Shown piece after piece: positions 1 through 9,299 of a DNA stretch of 64,000 bases. The translations under genes and the position numbers were made by a program. Origin of the DNA: Motiliproteus sp041586735 (GTDB lineage: Bacteria; Pseudomonadota; Gammaproteobacteria; Pseudomonadales; Balneatricaceae); assembly GCA_041586735.1 (NCBI GenBank), contig JBFGZQ010000005.1, positions 62,001 to 126,000 on the forward strand, read 5' to 3'. The notes below the pieces were generated by a model. That model was not told the DNA's origin and did no database searches. It worked only from the letters and a program-made list of their open reading frames with translations. Position 1 is the stretch's first letter. The number at the start of each line of letters is the position of its first letter.

Positions 1-1
1 G

Positions 2-178
2 TTGGTATGCAATCAGCCGCAGGCGGCTCTCGAGGTGCTGCAATGGCTGGAGTCGGAAGGTCTTGTTGCTGCGGAGCGAGTGTCGAGGATGAAGGCCCGG
101 CAGCAGGTCCAGTTACCGGCCTTACAGCAGAGCGAACGCTGGCAACAGACCCGTCAGCAGCTCGCTGCATTGGCTTAG
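2..178 (+). CDS. C-terminal fragment of an unidentified protein (cut by window start)
   Basis: An open frame enters from the left edge and stops with TAG at 176-178, giving the last 58 residues of a protein. The fragment is rich in Gln, Leu and Ala, with a segment reading LEVLQWLESEGLV that resembles the end of a winged-helix or helical domain, followed by a basic Gln-rich tail. I do not recognise the family. It is followed by a 73-nt gap to the MscS-type channel gene on the same strand. Confidence 0.5.
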   Translation: MVCNQPQAALEVLQWLESEGLVAAERVSRMKARQQVQLPALQQSERWQQTRQQLAALA

Positions 179-251
179 GCTGTTATTAGACCTGGGTTAT
201 TAGAGTTAGGTTATTAGCGTTACCTGGTTTGAATCGTTAAAGGAGTACCCT

Positions 252-1358
252 ATGGAGTTGCAACCATTTTTGGATCAGTTGGGGCTGCAAAACCCTGAGA
301 AATTTTGGATTATCGAAGTTTTTATCGCAGTTTTTATGACCTTGTTGGCCAGCTTGCTGTTGAGCCGACTCTTGGCTCGGCTGGCTGTAAGGTTCGAGCA
401 TACCCGTAATATCTGGGATGATATTATTGTAGATGCGCTGCGGCGGCCCGCCATTATCCTGATGTGGACGATAGGGTTAAGCTGGGCCGCACAGATTATC
501 GATCAGCGCACCGATACTCTGCTGTTGGCTATCGTGGAACCCGTCCGTGACGTTGCCGTTATTCTGTTGTTGACCTGGTTTGTGTTACGGCTGGTGCGAG
601 GCGTCGAAGTCGGGTTGATCGATCCCGAGCGGGTCAGTAAACCGATGGATCAGAGCACCGCGCTGGCGATCAGCAAACTGCTGCGTGCCTCGGTGATTAT
701 CACCGCCGTGTTGGTGATTTTGCAGTCCATGGGCTACAGCGTTTCCGGGGTGCTGGCCTTTGGTGGTATCGGTGGTATTGCCGTCGGTTTCGCGGCCAAG
801 GATCTGCTGGCTAACTTTTTCGGCGGGCTGATGGTTTATCTGGATCGGCCCTTTGTTATTGGCGATTGGATCCGCTCTCCGGATCAGGATATTGAAGGTA
901 CGGTTGAGTATATCGGCTGGCGTCAGACCCGCATTCGCACCTTTGATAAGCGCCCCCTGTACGTGCCTAACGCCACCTTTGCTAATATCTCGGTCGAAAA
1001 TCCCTCGCGCATGACCAATCGACGTATCTATGAAAAACTGGGGGTTCGCTATGCTGATGCGGCTCAGGTGAAGACTATTGTCGATAAGGTGAGGGCGATG
1101 CTCAGGCAGCACCCGGATATCGACACCGAGCAGACGTTGATCGTTAACTTCAATGCCTTTGGTCCCAGCTCACTCGATTTCTTTGTCTACACCTTTACCA
1201 AGACCACCAACTGGGTCGAGTTTCATGCCATCAAAGAGGATGTGATGCTCAAGATCATGGCGATTATCGACAATCAGGGTGCCGAGATTGCCTTCCCGAC
1301 CCAGACCCTGCACCTGGCAGAGGCGGTACAGTTGGCCCGGGAGCCGCAATTGGTTTAA
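252..1358 (+). CDS. MscS-family mechanosensitive ion channel
   Basis: Predicted inner-membrane channel of 368 aa that would open under membrane tension and release solutes during hypo-osmotic shock. Several hydrophobic helices fill the N-terminal half. They are followed by the pore-lining helix with its Gly/Ala pattern (FGGIGGIAVGFAAKD, near residue 175) and the conserved MscS beta domain (DRPFVIGDWIRSPD, then GTVEYIGWR and VPNATFANISVENPSR). The beta-domain wording is closest to the YnaI-like branch of the family rather than short MscS. The start ATG has AAAGGAG about 8 nt upstream. Confidence 0.9.
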   Translation: MELQPFLDQLGLQNPEKFWIIEVFIAVFMTLLASLLLSRLLARLAVRFEHTRNIWDDIIVDALRRPAIILMWTIGLSWAAQIIDQRTDTLLLAIVEPVRDVAVILLLTWFVLRLVRGVEVGLIDPERVSKPMDQSTALAISKLLRASVIITAVLVILQSMGYSVSGVLAFGGIGGIAVGFAAKDLLANFFGGLMVYLDRPFVIGDWIRSPDQDIEGTVEYIGWRQTRIRTFDKRPLYVPNATFANISVENPSRMTNRRIYEKLGVRYADAAQVKTIVDKVRAMLRQHPDIDTEQTLIVNFNAFGPSSLDFFVYTFTKTTNWVEFHAIKEDVMLKIMAIIDNQGAEIAFPTQTLHLAEAVQLAREPQLV

Positions 1359-1487
1359 CGCACTCCAGGGACCTGCATAAACCAAGAGGAGGCGTATTTA
1401 TTACCGATCACCAGGGCTGATTTAGCGTACTCCAATCTAAAAAATAGGCCGAGTCGTTGAGGTTTTGCTGCCGGTCAAGGATCCGGA

Positions 1488-1751
1488 TCAGGGCTTGAGA
1501 AGTGGGTGATCGGCAGGCAGGTTGCGCGAGATCCATAATGCCAGCTTGTGGCGCATATTCGGTAGGTCGACCTGGTCCTTGGCCAGGGGTTGGACCAGCG
1601 TGTCGAGTACCAACAGTTTATAGATAGCAATAATTTTCAGGTCGGAACTATCATTGGCTTCAAATTCACCCGCGCCGCGGTTCTGCAGATAGATCCCGCC
1701 CACGCGAATCGCCTCTTTGAGTAACTCTTTTTCGTGTTTGAGTTTTTTCAT
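1488..1751 (-). CDS. DUF5062-type small protein
   Basis: Small soluble protein of 87 aa with the pattern of the DUF5062 family known from Vibrio and relatives: a basic N-terminus, EAIRVGGIYLQNRGAGEFEA, then LVQPLAKDQ and a C-terminal KLALWISRNLPADHPLL. The function of the family is not known. It stands alone, convergent with the MscS-type gene. An AAGGTG ribosome-binding site lies just upstream of its ATG. The family name is from memory of its sequence pattern. Confidence 0.7.
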   Translation of the reverse strand: MKKLKHEKELLKEAIRVGGIYLQNRGAGEFEANDSSDLKIIAIYKLLVLDTLVQPLAKDQVDLPNMRHKLALWISRNLPADHPLLKP

Positions 1752-1938
1752 AGCGCACCTTGTCGACCCTGGGTCATGACTGGGCTGTAGTGGAAGCAGC
1801 AGTTTAACGCATCAAGCCCGCTATCCGTTATTTATTAAGGCTGTGGGATCGGTATGGGAATGAGGAGGGTGCTTGACTCAGACGGTTTGAGTGCTGACTC
1901 GAGGTGTCCAGTGACTCTGGGGCAGTAATGCTGCCAGG

Positions 1939-4005
1939 TTATTCATCTTTATTGACCAGAGAACAGCGATTTCTGCCGGTTTCTTTAGCTTGGTACAGCG
2001 CATGGTCGGCTAGGCGGTATAGCTGTGTAGGGCTTTCGCTATCCACAGGGTAGGTGGCTACGCCGAAGCTGGCACCGACCTGAATTTGATGACCATTCAC
2101 TTGTGTCAGTGTGCGCAGGGACTCGATGACCCGTTCTGCCGGCTGGCAGATGGCATTTTGATCTTCTGGATTGATCATGATGATGGCAAACTCATCGCCG
2201 CCGATCCGGGCGATGATATCGGTTTCTCGGAAGGTGTTGCGCAGGATAGTCGCGACTTTTTGCAACAGTCTATCCCCCGTAGGGTGGCCAAACTGGTCAT
2301 TCACCTGCTTGAAATAGTCCAGGTCCATAATGGCCAGCGACAGCAGTTGGCGTTGACGTTTGGCCAGCTTGAGGGTTTCTTTGATGCGTCGGTTAAACTG
2401 GTGGCGGTTGGCTAGCCCGGTGAGGGGGTCCGTCAGCGCCAGACGGATCATCTGCTGTTGTGAATTTTTCTGCTCGGTGATGTCGCGGATCACCTCGATA
2501 AAGCCAACGGTAGTTCCTCCGGTGTTGATGATGGGGCCGCCTAGCGACTGGCTGGGAAAGACCTCGCCGCTTTTGCGCTGGTAGTTGGCCTCATAGGAGG
2601 CGAGCGTCGACTCTTTGTCTGGATTTAAGAGTATGTTTCGTTGATGTTCGAAGACCTCGTTGCTCTGGTACAGCAGCGCGGAAGACTGGCTGACGACCTC
2701 CTCGGGTTGGTAGCCAAATATCCGGCAGAAGGCGGGGTTGCAGAGCAGGATCTCCCTTTTGGTATTGGAGATCACGGTGGCGTCCGGGGTGCTGCGGAAA
2801 ATAGCTTCGAATAGCGTGGTCTGCTGTTGCAGTTGGTCTTGGATCTGCTGTCCATGGTCGATAGCCGTTTTTAGCTTTTGATTATACCGAAACAGGGTGG
2901 CCGCTACGGTGACGACCACTAGCATCCCCAGCGCCAGGGATGTGACCAATAGGTACCAGTTTGACAGATCCTGCTCCGGGTTAGGGTCATAGAGAAAACC
3001 ATCCAGGTTGTAGCCGGGGGGGACCATCTCCAGGTTGACGAAGGTTTGGGCCATATGAGCCCAGCGTCCGTGACTCATATGCCCGTATTCGATGACATCG
3101 GGTAGGATCAGTTCGCGCATTTTGCTGGCTTCGTAGCGCAGCTGTTCAGGGCTCTTGGCTTGGCTGTATTGGCTGAGGATCAGCTCGATGATCTCCTCGG
3201 GATGATCCATCGCGTATTGCCAGCCTTGTAGTGACGCCTGCCGGAACTGCTTTACTCGCTCCGGGTGTTGTTGCAGCTCCTGCTCGGTGGTAAATAGGAT
3301 GTCGGAGTAAAAATCGACACCATAGTTTCTAGGGTAGAGCAACGACACAGGGATGTGTTGTTGGGCCATGAAAAATGGCTCGTTGGTGAGGTAGGCGTTG
3401 AACGCATCGACCCGATCTTCGATCAGGTCGTTGATGTCATAACTGCTTTTGAGTATCTTGATCTTGGTGATATCGACCCCTTCATCTTTGAGCATCGCCA
3501 GCAGGCTGATATCGGCGCCTTTGCTGATCAGCATCACCTTTTTACCAATCAGATCCTGGGGACTGCGAATCCCAGAACTCTGTTTCACCAATAATACTGC
3601 TCCGGAGTGCTGGAAAATCGCCGCTAACGCGATCAACGGCGCGCCTTTAAAACGCTCATGTAAGAGTTCGCTGTTGGCGGTGCCGTACTGGGCGCGGCCC
3701 TCCATGACTTCGTTGACGGGCTCACGTCCCGGCGCGCCAGCGCGTATCTCTACGTTTAGGCCGATATCGCGGTAATAACCCTGCTGTTTGGCAGCGTAAT
3801 AGCCTGCAAATTGGAACTGGTGCAACCAGCGTAGCTGGAGCGTGACGTTGTCGAGGGCTGGATCGGTAGGGGCGGCGAAGCCGTGGTTGGAGAGGCTGAG
3901 ATTGAGTAGCAGTATGAATAGTAGTACTCGCAAGCGGGGTTTGTGTCCATGGGAGGCACACTGAAACCAGTTGTTGAGAGGGGTGTCGCCACTAGCCATC
4001 AGCAT
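1939..4005 (-). CDS. Sensor diguanylate cyclase: NMT1/THI5-like binding domain, PAS and GGDEF
   Basis: Membrane sensor of about 688 aa. After a signal peptide comes a periplasmic solute-binding domain of the NMT1/THI5 type (LQLRWLHQFQFAGYYAAKQQGYY). A transmembrane helix (WYLLVTSLALGMLVVVTVAAT), a PAS domain and a GGDEF domain follow. The cyclase has an intact GGDEF motif with an RxxD inhibitory site five residues before it (RETD), so it should make c-di-GMP and be product-inhibited. The ligand is unknown; THI5-like domains often bind pyrimidine or thiamine precursors. An upstream ATG at 4071 is in frame, but the ATG at 4005 has the better ribosome-binding site (GGAGGAAAG). Confidence 0.87.
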   Translation of the reverse strand: MLMASGDTPLNNWFQCASHGHKPRLRVLLFILLLNLSLSNHGFAAPTDPALDNVTLQLRWLHQFQFAGYYAAKQQGYYRDIGLNVEIRAGAPGREPVNEVMEGRAQYGTANSELLHERFKGAPLIALAAIFQHSGAVLLVKQSSGIRSPQDLIGKKVMLISKGADISLLAMLKDEGVDITKIKILKSSYDINDLIEDRVDAFNAYLTNEPFFMAQQHIPVSLLYPRNYGVDFYSDILFTTEQELQQHPERVKQFRQASLQGWQYAMDHPEEIIELILSQYSQAKSPEQLRYEASKMRELILPDVIEYGHMSHGRWAHMAQTFVNLEMVPPGYNLDGFLYDPNPEQDLSNWYLLVTSLALGMLVVVTVAATLFRYNQKLKTAIDHGQQIQDQLQQQTTLFEAIFRSTPDATVISNTKREILLCNPAFCRIFGYQPEEVVSQSSALLYQSNEVFEHQRNILLNPDKESTLASYEANYQRKSGEVFPSQSLGGPIINTGGTTVGFIEVIRDITEQKNSQQQMIRLALTDPLTGLANRHQFNRRIKETLKLAKRQRQLLSLAIMDLDYFKQVNDQFGHPTGDRLLQKVATILRNTFRETDIIARIGGDEFAIIMINPEDQNAICQPAERVIESLRTLTQVNGHQIQVGASFGVATYPVDSESPTQLYRLADHALYQAKETGRNRCSLVNKDE

Positions 4006-4198
4006 GATGTAATCTTTCCTCCGCCCAGTCCTGGGCAATACTCCCGTAAGTCTAGTCAGGTTCTGGATCATGCTCCAAGCAATAGCTAAATTATGTTAAG
4101 TTGCCCAGCCTAAGGCGATAAGCAGCCGTAATTCTGCTATGTTTGGCAGCTGTTTTTTTTCGCTTATCCGTATGTAAGCACACAAGGAGTTTGGCCGT

Positions 4199-5095
4199 TT
4201 GTTAACCCTATTTCAGCGTTTCGAGACGCGCTTGACCCCGGTGCTGTTTGTCTGGCTGTGGAGTACCGGTTTTATCGGTGCCAAATACGGCTTGCCTTAC
4301 GCCGAGCCCTTTACTCTGCTGTTATATCGCATGCTGATTACCCTGGTGCTGCTGGGGTTGCTGGCTTGGTGGTTGAAATCAAACTGGCCCTCTCCCGTTG
4401 CGGCGCTGCATACCGCGGTAACCGGGTTGCTGGTGCATGGTTTTTATCTCGGCGGAGTGTTCTATGCGATAGAGGGGGGCATGCCCGCCGGGGTGGCGGC
4501 GTTGATCGTCGGTCTACAGCCGCTGGTCACCGCCGTGGCTGCCGTGCTACTGCTGCGTGAGGGGGTCGTCGTTCGTCAGTGGCTGGGATTGCTGCTGGGG
4601 CTGGTCGGTGTGACGCTGGTGCTTTGGGAGAAGATGGGTGGCAACGGCCAGGTGGGTGCGGTGCCCCTGTGGCCGCTGATCTGGGCGCTGATTGCACTGC
4701 TGGGGATCTCTATTGGCACCGTGTATCAGAAACGCTTTGGGCAGGGCGTGGAGTTGGTGCCCGGCACCTTTATCCAATACTGTGCAGCAGCACTGCTCTT
4801 TGCGTTGGGTGCCTGGCTGTTAGAAACGGGGACGGTGACCTGGAGTATCCAGTTGCTGCTGGCGATAGGTTGGCTGGTGCTGGGTTTGTCGGTCGGGGCT
4901 GTGTTGCTGTTGATGATGCTCATTCGCAGAGGCGCGGCCTCGCAGGTGGCGAGTCTGTTTTATCTGGTGCCACCGGTCACCGCCTTAGAGGCCTATCTGT
5001 TATTTGATGAGCGCTTGGGTCTGCTGGCGTTGATCGGCGGTGCGCTGACGGTGTTGGCTGTGGCGCTGGTGATTGTCAGGAGACCCCAGCCGTAG
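4199..5095 (+). CDS. EamA/DMT-family transporter
   Basis: Inner-membrane protein of 298 aa, almost wholly hydrophobic with about ten helices in two repeated EamA halves. The N-terminal pattern LFVWLWSTGFIGAKYGLPYAEPFTLLLYR is typical of drug/metabolite exporters. The substrate cannot be told from sequence. The start is a TTG, with AAGGAG at 4184-4189 nine bases upstream; no ATG fits better. It is divergent from the sensor cyclase. Confidence 0.87.
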   Translation: MLTLFQRFETRLTPVLFVWLWSTGFIGAKYGLPYAEPFTLLLYRMLITLVLLGLLAWWLKSNWPSPVAALHTAVTGLLVHGFYLGGVFYAIEGGMPAGVAALIVGLQPLVTAVAAVLLLREGVVVRQWLGLLLGLVGVTLVLWEKMGGNGQVGAVPLWPLIWALIALLGISIGTVYQKRFGQGVELVPGTFIQYCAAALLFALGAWLLETGTVTWSIQLLLAIGWLVLGLSVGAVLLLMMLIRRGAASQVASLFYLVPPVTALEAYLLFDERLGLLALIGGALTVLAVALVIVRRPQP

Positions 5096-5213
5096 CCCCT
5101 CTAAGGAGGTTGGCGATGATAACAGGTTGATGGCGTTCTGGTTGTTGCTAGGTCTAGGATCCCTGCGCGTTAATGACGACGGGGTGCTGAATGCAGCTGT
5201 TATGGGGGCGTGA

Positions 5214-5244
5214 CGGACAACGAAGTAGGGCGCCTAGTTGTCCG
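5214..5244. repeat. Long inverted repeat between convergent genes
   Basis: Perfect 8-bp arms CGGACAAC and GTTGTCCG enclose an inner TAGG/CCTA stem. It lies between the convergent EamA and FKBP genes and could end transcription or act as a REP-like hairpin. There is no clear T tract on either side, so a classical terminator is not shown. Confidence 0.5.
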
Positions 5245-5267
5245 TACCGATTAATAGTCGCTGGGCC

Positions 5268-5744
5268 TTAGGGGTTGATGGCGAGTAGTTCGACATCGAA
5301 GATCAGTAACGAACCGGCGGGAATGGATCCTGCCGAGCTGTTGCCGTAGCCCAGGGCGCTGGGTATGAACAGCCGAGTTTTCTCGCCGACCACCATGGTT
5401 TGTAAACCTTCGGTCCAGCCGGCAATGACCTGATTAAGACCGAAATCGATCGGCTCACCGCGTTTCACCGAGCTGTCGAATACCGTGCCGTCTATCAGGG
5501 TGCCGTGATAATGTACTTTAACCCTATCGCTTGGGCTCGGGTGTTCGCTGCCACTACCGGGCTCCAACACCCGATATTGCAAGCCGGAGCTGCGGGTTTC
5601 TACGCCCTCTTGGGTGGCGTTAGTCGCAAGAAACTGCTCACCGAGTCGGACGTTGTCCGCGGCAATTTGCGGATTATGGCTCAGGCGCTTGTAGCCATAG
5701 AAAAGTACCGCGATGGCACCTAGAATAACAAGTAGTTTAAGCAC
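5268..5744 (-). CDS. FKBP-type peptidyl-prolyl isomerase, membrane anchored
   Basis: Prolyl isomerase of about 158 aa. An N-terminal hydrophobic helix (VLKLLVILGAIAVLFYGYKRL) should anchor it to the inner membrane. The FKBP domain then runs to the end, with KVHYHGTLIDGTVFDSS, VIAGWTEGLQTM, LFIPSALGYG and LLIFDVELLAI. It would speed proline isomerisation in exported proteins. Start choice is uncertain: GTG at 5744 has AGGA seven bases upstream, while ATG at 5786 would give 14 more residues but has poor spacing. It is divergent from rhlE. Confidence 0.85.
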   Translation of the reverse strand: MLKLLVILGAIAVLFYGYKRLSHNPQIAADNVRLGEQFLATNATQEGVETRSSGLQYRVLEPGSGSEHPSPSDRVKVHYHGTLIDGTVFDSSVKRGEPIDFGLNQVIAGWTEGLQTMVVGEKTRLFIPSALGYGNSSAGSIPAGSLLIFDVELLAINP

Positions 5745-5908
5745 GCGTGTGTCCTGTACTGGTTGAAAGGGCATATATTGTGCCATGGCCCTGCAGCCGA
5801 TGGTATGCTGAAGCCGCCAATAACGTAGTACAAAGGGTCGGCTTACTGTATTATCCACCCCCGCTTTCCAGCGCCCGTCCGTCTTACGTTGTATCCAGAG
5901 AATTTTCT

Positions 5909-7180
5909 ATGAGTTTTGCCTCCCTGGGCTTGTCAGCCCTGATCCTTGAAGCCGTTGCCGAAAAGGGCTATGAAACGCCGTCACCTATACAAGCACAGGC
6001 GATCCCTGCCATTCTCGAGGGCAAGGATGTGATGGCTGCCGCTCAGACCGGTACCGGTAAAACGGCAGGCTTTACCCTGCCGTTGTTGGAGCTGCTCTCC
6101 AGGGGGCCGCAGGCGAAATCTAACCAGGCGCGTGCGCTGGTGCTGACGCCAACACGCGAGCTGGCCGCGCAGGTGGGTGAGAGTGTGGCGACCTATGGCA
6201 AGAAACTACCGCTGCGCTCGACCGTGGTGTTTGGTGGGGTGAAGATCAACCCGCAGATGATGAAGCTGCGCCAGGGTGTCGATGTGCTGGTCGCTACCCC
6301 CGGACGCTTGCTCGATCTGTATAACCAGCGGGCGGTTCGCTTTGACCACCTGGAAGTGCTGGTTCTGGACGAGGCCGATCGCATGCTGGATATGGGCTTT
6401 ATTCATGACATCAAAAAAATTCTCGCGGTACTGCCTAAACAGCGTCAGAACCTGATGTTTTCGGCCACCTTTTCCGGTGAGATTCGCAATCTTGCCAAGG
6501 GTCTGGTGAATGATCCGGTGGAGATCTCGGTCAGTCCGCGGAATACCACGGCGACCACCGTGGAGCAGTGGATCAGCATCGTCGATAAGAATCAGAAGCC
6601 GGCGCTGCTGACCAAGCTGATCCAGGATCACGACTGGCAGCAGGTGCTGGTCTTTACCCGTACTAAGCACGGCGCTAACCGCTTGACTAAGCAGTTGGAG
6701 GCGCAACAGATTCAGGCCGCCGCGATTCATGGCAACAAGAGTCAGGGCGCGCGCACCAAGGCGCTGGCCGAATTTAAAAGCGGTAAGGTCCGGGTGTTGG
6801 TGGCCACCGATATCGCGGCGCGCGGCCTGGATATCGACCAGCTGCCGCAGGTGGTTAACTTTGAGCTGCCCAATGTGCCTGAAGATTACATTCACCGCAT
6901 CGGTCGTACCGGGCGTGCGGGAGCGACGGGGCAGGCGGTGTCGCTGGTCAGTGCCGATGAGACCAAGCAGTTGTTCGATATCGAGCGGTTGACCCAGGTA
7001 TTGCTAGAGCGCAAAGAGATCAGCGGTTTTAAGCCGGTGCATGAGGTGCCAGAGTCTAGGCTCAATCAACGCGCTCAGCGGCCTCGGGCGCCTAAGAAGC
7101 CCAAGGTCGGTCATCGTGATGGCCAGCGCTCCGGCGATAATGCCCAGGGTCATCAGCATCAGCCACGCGCTAGACGCTGA
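5909..7180 (+). CDS. rhlE: DEAD-box RNA helicase, RhlE type
   Basis: ATP-dependent RNA helicase of 424 aa; the family acts in ribosome assembly and RNA decay. All core motifs are present: Q motif (SPIQAQAIP), AQTGTGKT, PTRELAAQ, TPGRLLDL, DEADRMLDMGF, SATFS, ARGLDID and HRIGRTGRAG. A basic, proline-rich tail follows. The N-terminus MSFASLGLS matches E. coli RhlE closely. The frame is open upstream to 5747, but the ATG at 5909 is the family start. It is the first of three RhlE-like helicases here. Confidence 0.93.
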   Translation: MSFASLGLSALILEAVAEKGYETPSPIQAQAIPAILEGKDVMAAAQTGTGKTAGFTLPLLELLSRGPQAKSNQARALVLTPTRELAAQVGESVATYGKKLPLRSTVVFGGVKINPQMMKLRQGVDVLVATPGRLLDLYNQRAVRFDHLEVLVLDEADRMLDMGFIHDIKKILAVLPKQRQNLMFSATFSGEIRNLAKGLVNDPVEISVSPRNTTATTVEQWISIVDKNQKPALLTKLIQDHDWQQVLVFTRTKHGANRLTKQLEAQQIQAAAIHGNKSQGARTKALAEFKSGKVRVLVATDIAARGLDIDQLPQVVNFELPNVPEDYIHRIGRTGRAGATGQAVSLVSADETKQLFDIERLTQVLLERKEISGFKPVHEVPESRLNQRAQRPRAPKKPKVGHRDGQRSGDNAQGHQHQPRARR

Positions 7181-7196
7181 TAGAGGCAAGGGCATC

Positions 7197-7565
7197 ATGC
7201 TGCGCAGAACCCTCTATTTTTCTATGGGGCTCTGCTGCCTGCTGTTGGCCATCATCGGGGTGGTGCTGCCGCTACTGCCCACGACGCCGTTCGTGCTATT
7301 GGCCGCGTTTTGCTTCTCCCGCAGCTCGTCCCGTTTTCATGCCTATCTGCTCAATCATCGGCTGTTTGGCCCGCTGATCAGCGAGTGGGAACGCTACGGG
7401 GTGATTTCGTTGAAGGTCAAACTGTTCTCGAGCAGCATGATGCTGGTCATGGTCAGTTACCCCATAGTGTTTAAATCGCTACCGCTATGGGTCGATCTGT
7501 TGGCTGCTGCCTCGGTGCTGCTGGCGCTGCTTTTTATCTGGAGCCGTCCCTCGGTACGGCCCTGA
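7197..7565 (+). CDS. DUF454 / YbaN-family small membrane protein
   Basis: Inner-membrane protein of 122 aa with the YbaN pattern: a first helix (GLCCLLLAIIGVVLPLLPTTPFVLLAAFCFSRSS), the motif HRLFGPLISEWERYG, and two further helices near the C-terminus. The function of the family is unknown. It starts 16 nt after rhlE and is probably cotranscribed. Upstream in-frame starts would overlap rhlE, so the ATG at 7197 is preferred. Confidence 0.85.
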   Translation: MLRRTLYFSMGLCCLLLAIIGVVLPLLPTTPFVLLAAFCFSRSSSRFHAYLLNHRLFGPLISEWERYGVISLKVKLFSSSMMLVMVSYPIVFKSLPLWVDLLAAASVLLALLFIWSRPSVRP

Positions 7566-7608
7566 TCCATTTTGATCGAGCTAGCGTCTCTGCGACGCTG
7601 GCATTGGC

Positions 7609-7857
7609 TTATCTCTCCCATACCGACTTGCGCGGCGTTTTTTTCTGGCTGGCGATGTACAGCTGCTCGACCTGCGTTCTGGCCCAGGCGGTCTTGCGTA
7701 AAAACTTGAGACTCGATTTCACCGAGGGGTCGCTGCTGAAGCAGCGGATCTTGATCCGAGTACTGAGCTCTTCCCAACCGTACTGCTCAACCAGGCTGTT
7801 GACGATAGTTTCCAGGGTGATGCCGTGCAGTGGGTTGTCGGGCTGGCGTTGACTCAT
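7609..7857 (-). CDS. VF530-like (DUF2132) protein
   Basis: Small protein of 82 aa with the VF530 pattern: NPLHGITLETIVNSLVEQYGWEELSTRIKIRCFSSDPSVKSSLKFLRKTAWAR. Members are annotated as possible DNA-binding proteins from a structure; a cellular role is not established. The start at 7857 has AGGAG just upstream. The frame stays open 54 codons further, but that part is not family-like. Confidence 0.82.
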   Translation of the reverse strand: MSQRQPDNPLHGITLETIVNSLVEQYGWEELSTRIKIRCFSSDPSVKSSLKFLRKTAWARTQVEQLYIASQKKTPRKSVWER

Positions 7858-8030
7858 AGGGGACTCCTGAGTGCGGGTGTTAATGGCGATGGTGGTGTGG
7901 TCGGCAGTGTGTCGAAGCTTTGCACGGGGCGCAACACCGAGTTTATCGGCTTTAAAGTGCGTTAGGGCGAGATATTGCCCTGCGGGTCGAGTAAACTTGG
8001 TCTTTTTATCACTTTTCATGGGACATTGTT

Positions 8031-8747
8031 ATGGGCAGAGCCTATCAGAATCGTAAAGAATCGATGGCTAAAACGGCAGATGCCAAGGCCAAAGTTTATA
8101 GTAAGTACGGCCGTGAAATTTATGTGTGCGCCAAGGCTGGCGGTGTAGAACCCGATGGTAATCTGGCGTTACGCGGATTGATTGAACGGGCCAAGAAAGA
8201 CCAGGTCCCCACCCATGTTATCGACAAGGCGATCGATAAAGCCAAAGGCGGGGGCGGTGAAGATTTCTCTGTGGCTCGCTATGAGGGCTACGGTCCGGGT
8301 AGCTGTATGGTGATGATCGAGTGTCTTACAGACAATCCCAATCGCACCTTTGGTGATGTGCGGCTGTGTTTCACCAAGACCAAATGTAAGATCGGCACCC
8401 AAGGCAGTGTGAGTCATATGTTCGACCACAGCGCCATCCTGGCCTTTAAGCAGGGTGACGAGGATGCGGTGCTCGAAGCGCTGGTGGTGGCCGACGTCGA
8501 TGTCGCGGATATCGAGAATGAAGCCGGTTTAATCACCGTATTCGCCCCGCATACCGAATACTTCAAGGCGAAAACGGCGTTGGCCGAGGCGTTTGGCGAG
8601 ATCGATTATGAGGTCGATGAGATTCAATTTCTGCCGCAAGTGACCACGCCGATCAGTGAGGACGATATGCCGATGTTCGAGAAGTTTTTAGAGATGCTCG
8701 ATGATGTCGATGATGTCCAGAATGTCTTCCATAATGCTGAGGTTTAA
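8031..8747 (+). CDS. YebC/PmpR-family protein (YeeN-like branch)
   Basis: Protein of 238 aa with the YebC fold: AKVYSKYGREIYVCAK, LRGLIERAKKDQVPTHVIDKAIDKAKGG, YEGYGPGSCMVMIECLTDNPNRT, and GSVSHMFDHSA. Members bind DNA as regulators or help ribosomes at difficult peptide bonds. The diverged N-terminus (MGRAYQNRKESMAKT) groups it with the YeeN-like second paralogue rather than canonical YebC next to ruvC. No ruv genes are near, which supports this. Confidence 0.9.
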   Translation: MGRAYQNRKESMAKTADAKAKVYSKYGREIYVCAKAGGVEPDGNLALRGLIERAKKDQVPTHVIDKAIDKAKGGGGEDFSVARYEGYGPGSCMVMIECLTDNPNRTFGDVRLCFTKTKCKIGTQGSVSHMFDHSAILAFKQGDEDAVLEALVVADVDVADIENEAGLITVFAPHTEYFKAKTALAEAFGEIDYEVDEIQFLPQVTTPISEDDMPMFEKFLEMLDDVDDVQNVFHNAEV

Positions 8748-8768
8748 CCCTGAGCCAACCCGTCTCAG

Positions 8769-9080
8769 CTAAAGCGCCTTATTCAGCCTGAGTTGGGCAT
8801 AATGCTGCCTAAGCAGCGGTTTAAGTAAGGTTCTTAAGCGCTGCTGGCAGTCCAGTACCTGGCAGCTCAGCGCGTAGGGGCAGGCGAGCTGAAGCGCCTT
8901 GATCTGCTGCTCTTCAACATTGAGCAGTGCGATCAGCGCGACCTCCTGTTTCTCCTGTTCGCTGTCGGCTTGCTGCATCAGGGTGATAGTATCTATGCCG
9001 TCGATGAAGCGTTTTTTGGCCATCAGCGCGATACGCTCAAAATCGTAATGGCCTTGGCAGCCAGGTTGGGTGCATGACAT
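8769..9080 (-). CDS. Hypothetical Cys-containing small protein
   Basis: Protein of 103 aa that I do not recognise. It has five cysteines, two near the N-terminus (SCTQPGCQGHYDF) and three clustered near residues 67-78 (CPYALSCQVLDCQQR), which could bind a metal. The middle is helical and charged. It is convergent with the YebC-like gene and divergent from the next helicase. Confidence 0.6.
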   Translation of the reverse strand: MSCTQPGCQGHYDFERIALMAKKRFIDGIDTITLMQQADSEQEKQEVALIALLNVEEQQIKALQLACPYALSCQVLDCQQRLRTLLKPLLRQHYAQLRLNKAL

Positions 9081-9239
9081 GGGTTTTATACCCTGTTCTC
9101 CTTGATAAAAATCATCAACTTAGGTGTTAGGTGTTTAGTATAGAGGGCCGTGACCGGGTTTTCCTGTGACGCCTGGCTGAAATTAACGCACGACGTATTG
9201 CGCTTATTCTTAGGTGGTAATCAATCACACTAAGTTGGA

Positions 9240-9299
9240 ATAAATCCTCTATAATTCGCGCTCCGTTTTTGGCTGTAGCTCGATCTACAGAGGATTTAT
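9240..9299 (+). promoter_or_regulatory. Structured leader and possible promoter of the second DEAD-box gene
   Basis: ATAAATCCTCT at 9240-9250 is the exact reverse complement of AGAGGATTTAT at 9289-9299, which contains the ribosome-binding site. Inside lies a second hairpin CTGTAG/CTACAG (9273-9278, 9285-9290) whose 3' arm touches the same site. A TATAAT at 9250-9255 could be a -10 box, with no good -35. Transcripts starting upstream of 9240 could hide the ribosome-binding site; those from the TATAAT could not form the long stem. Confidence 0.5.
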
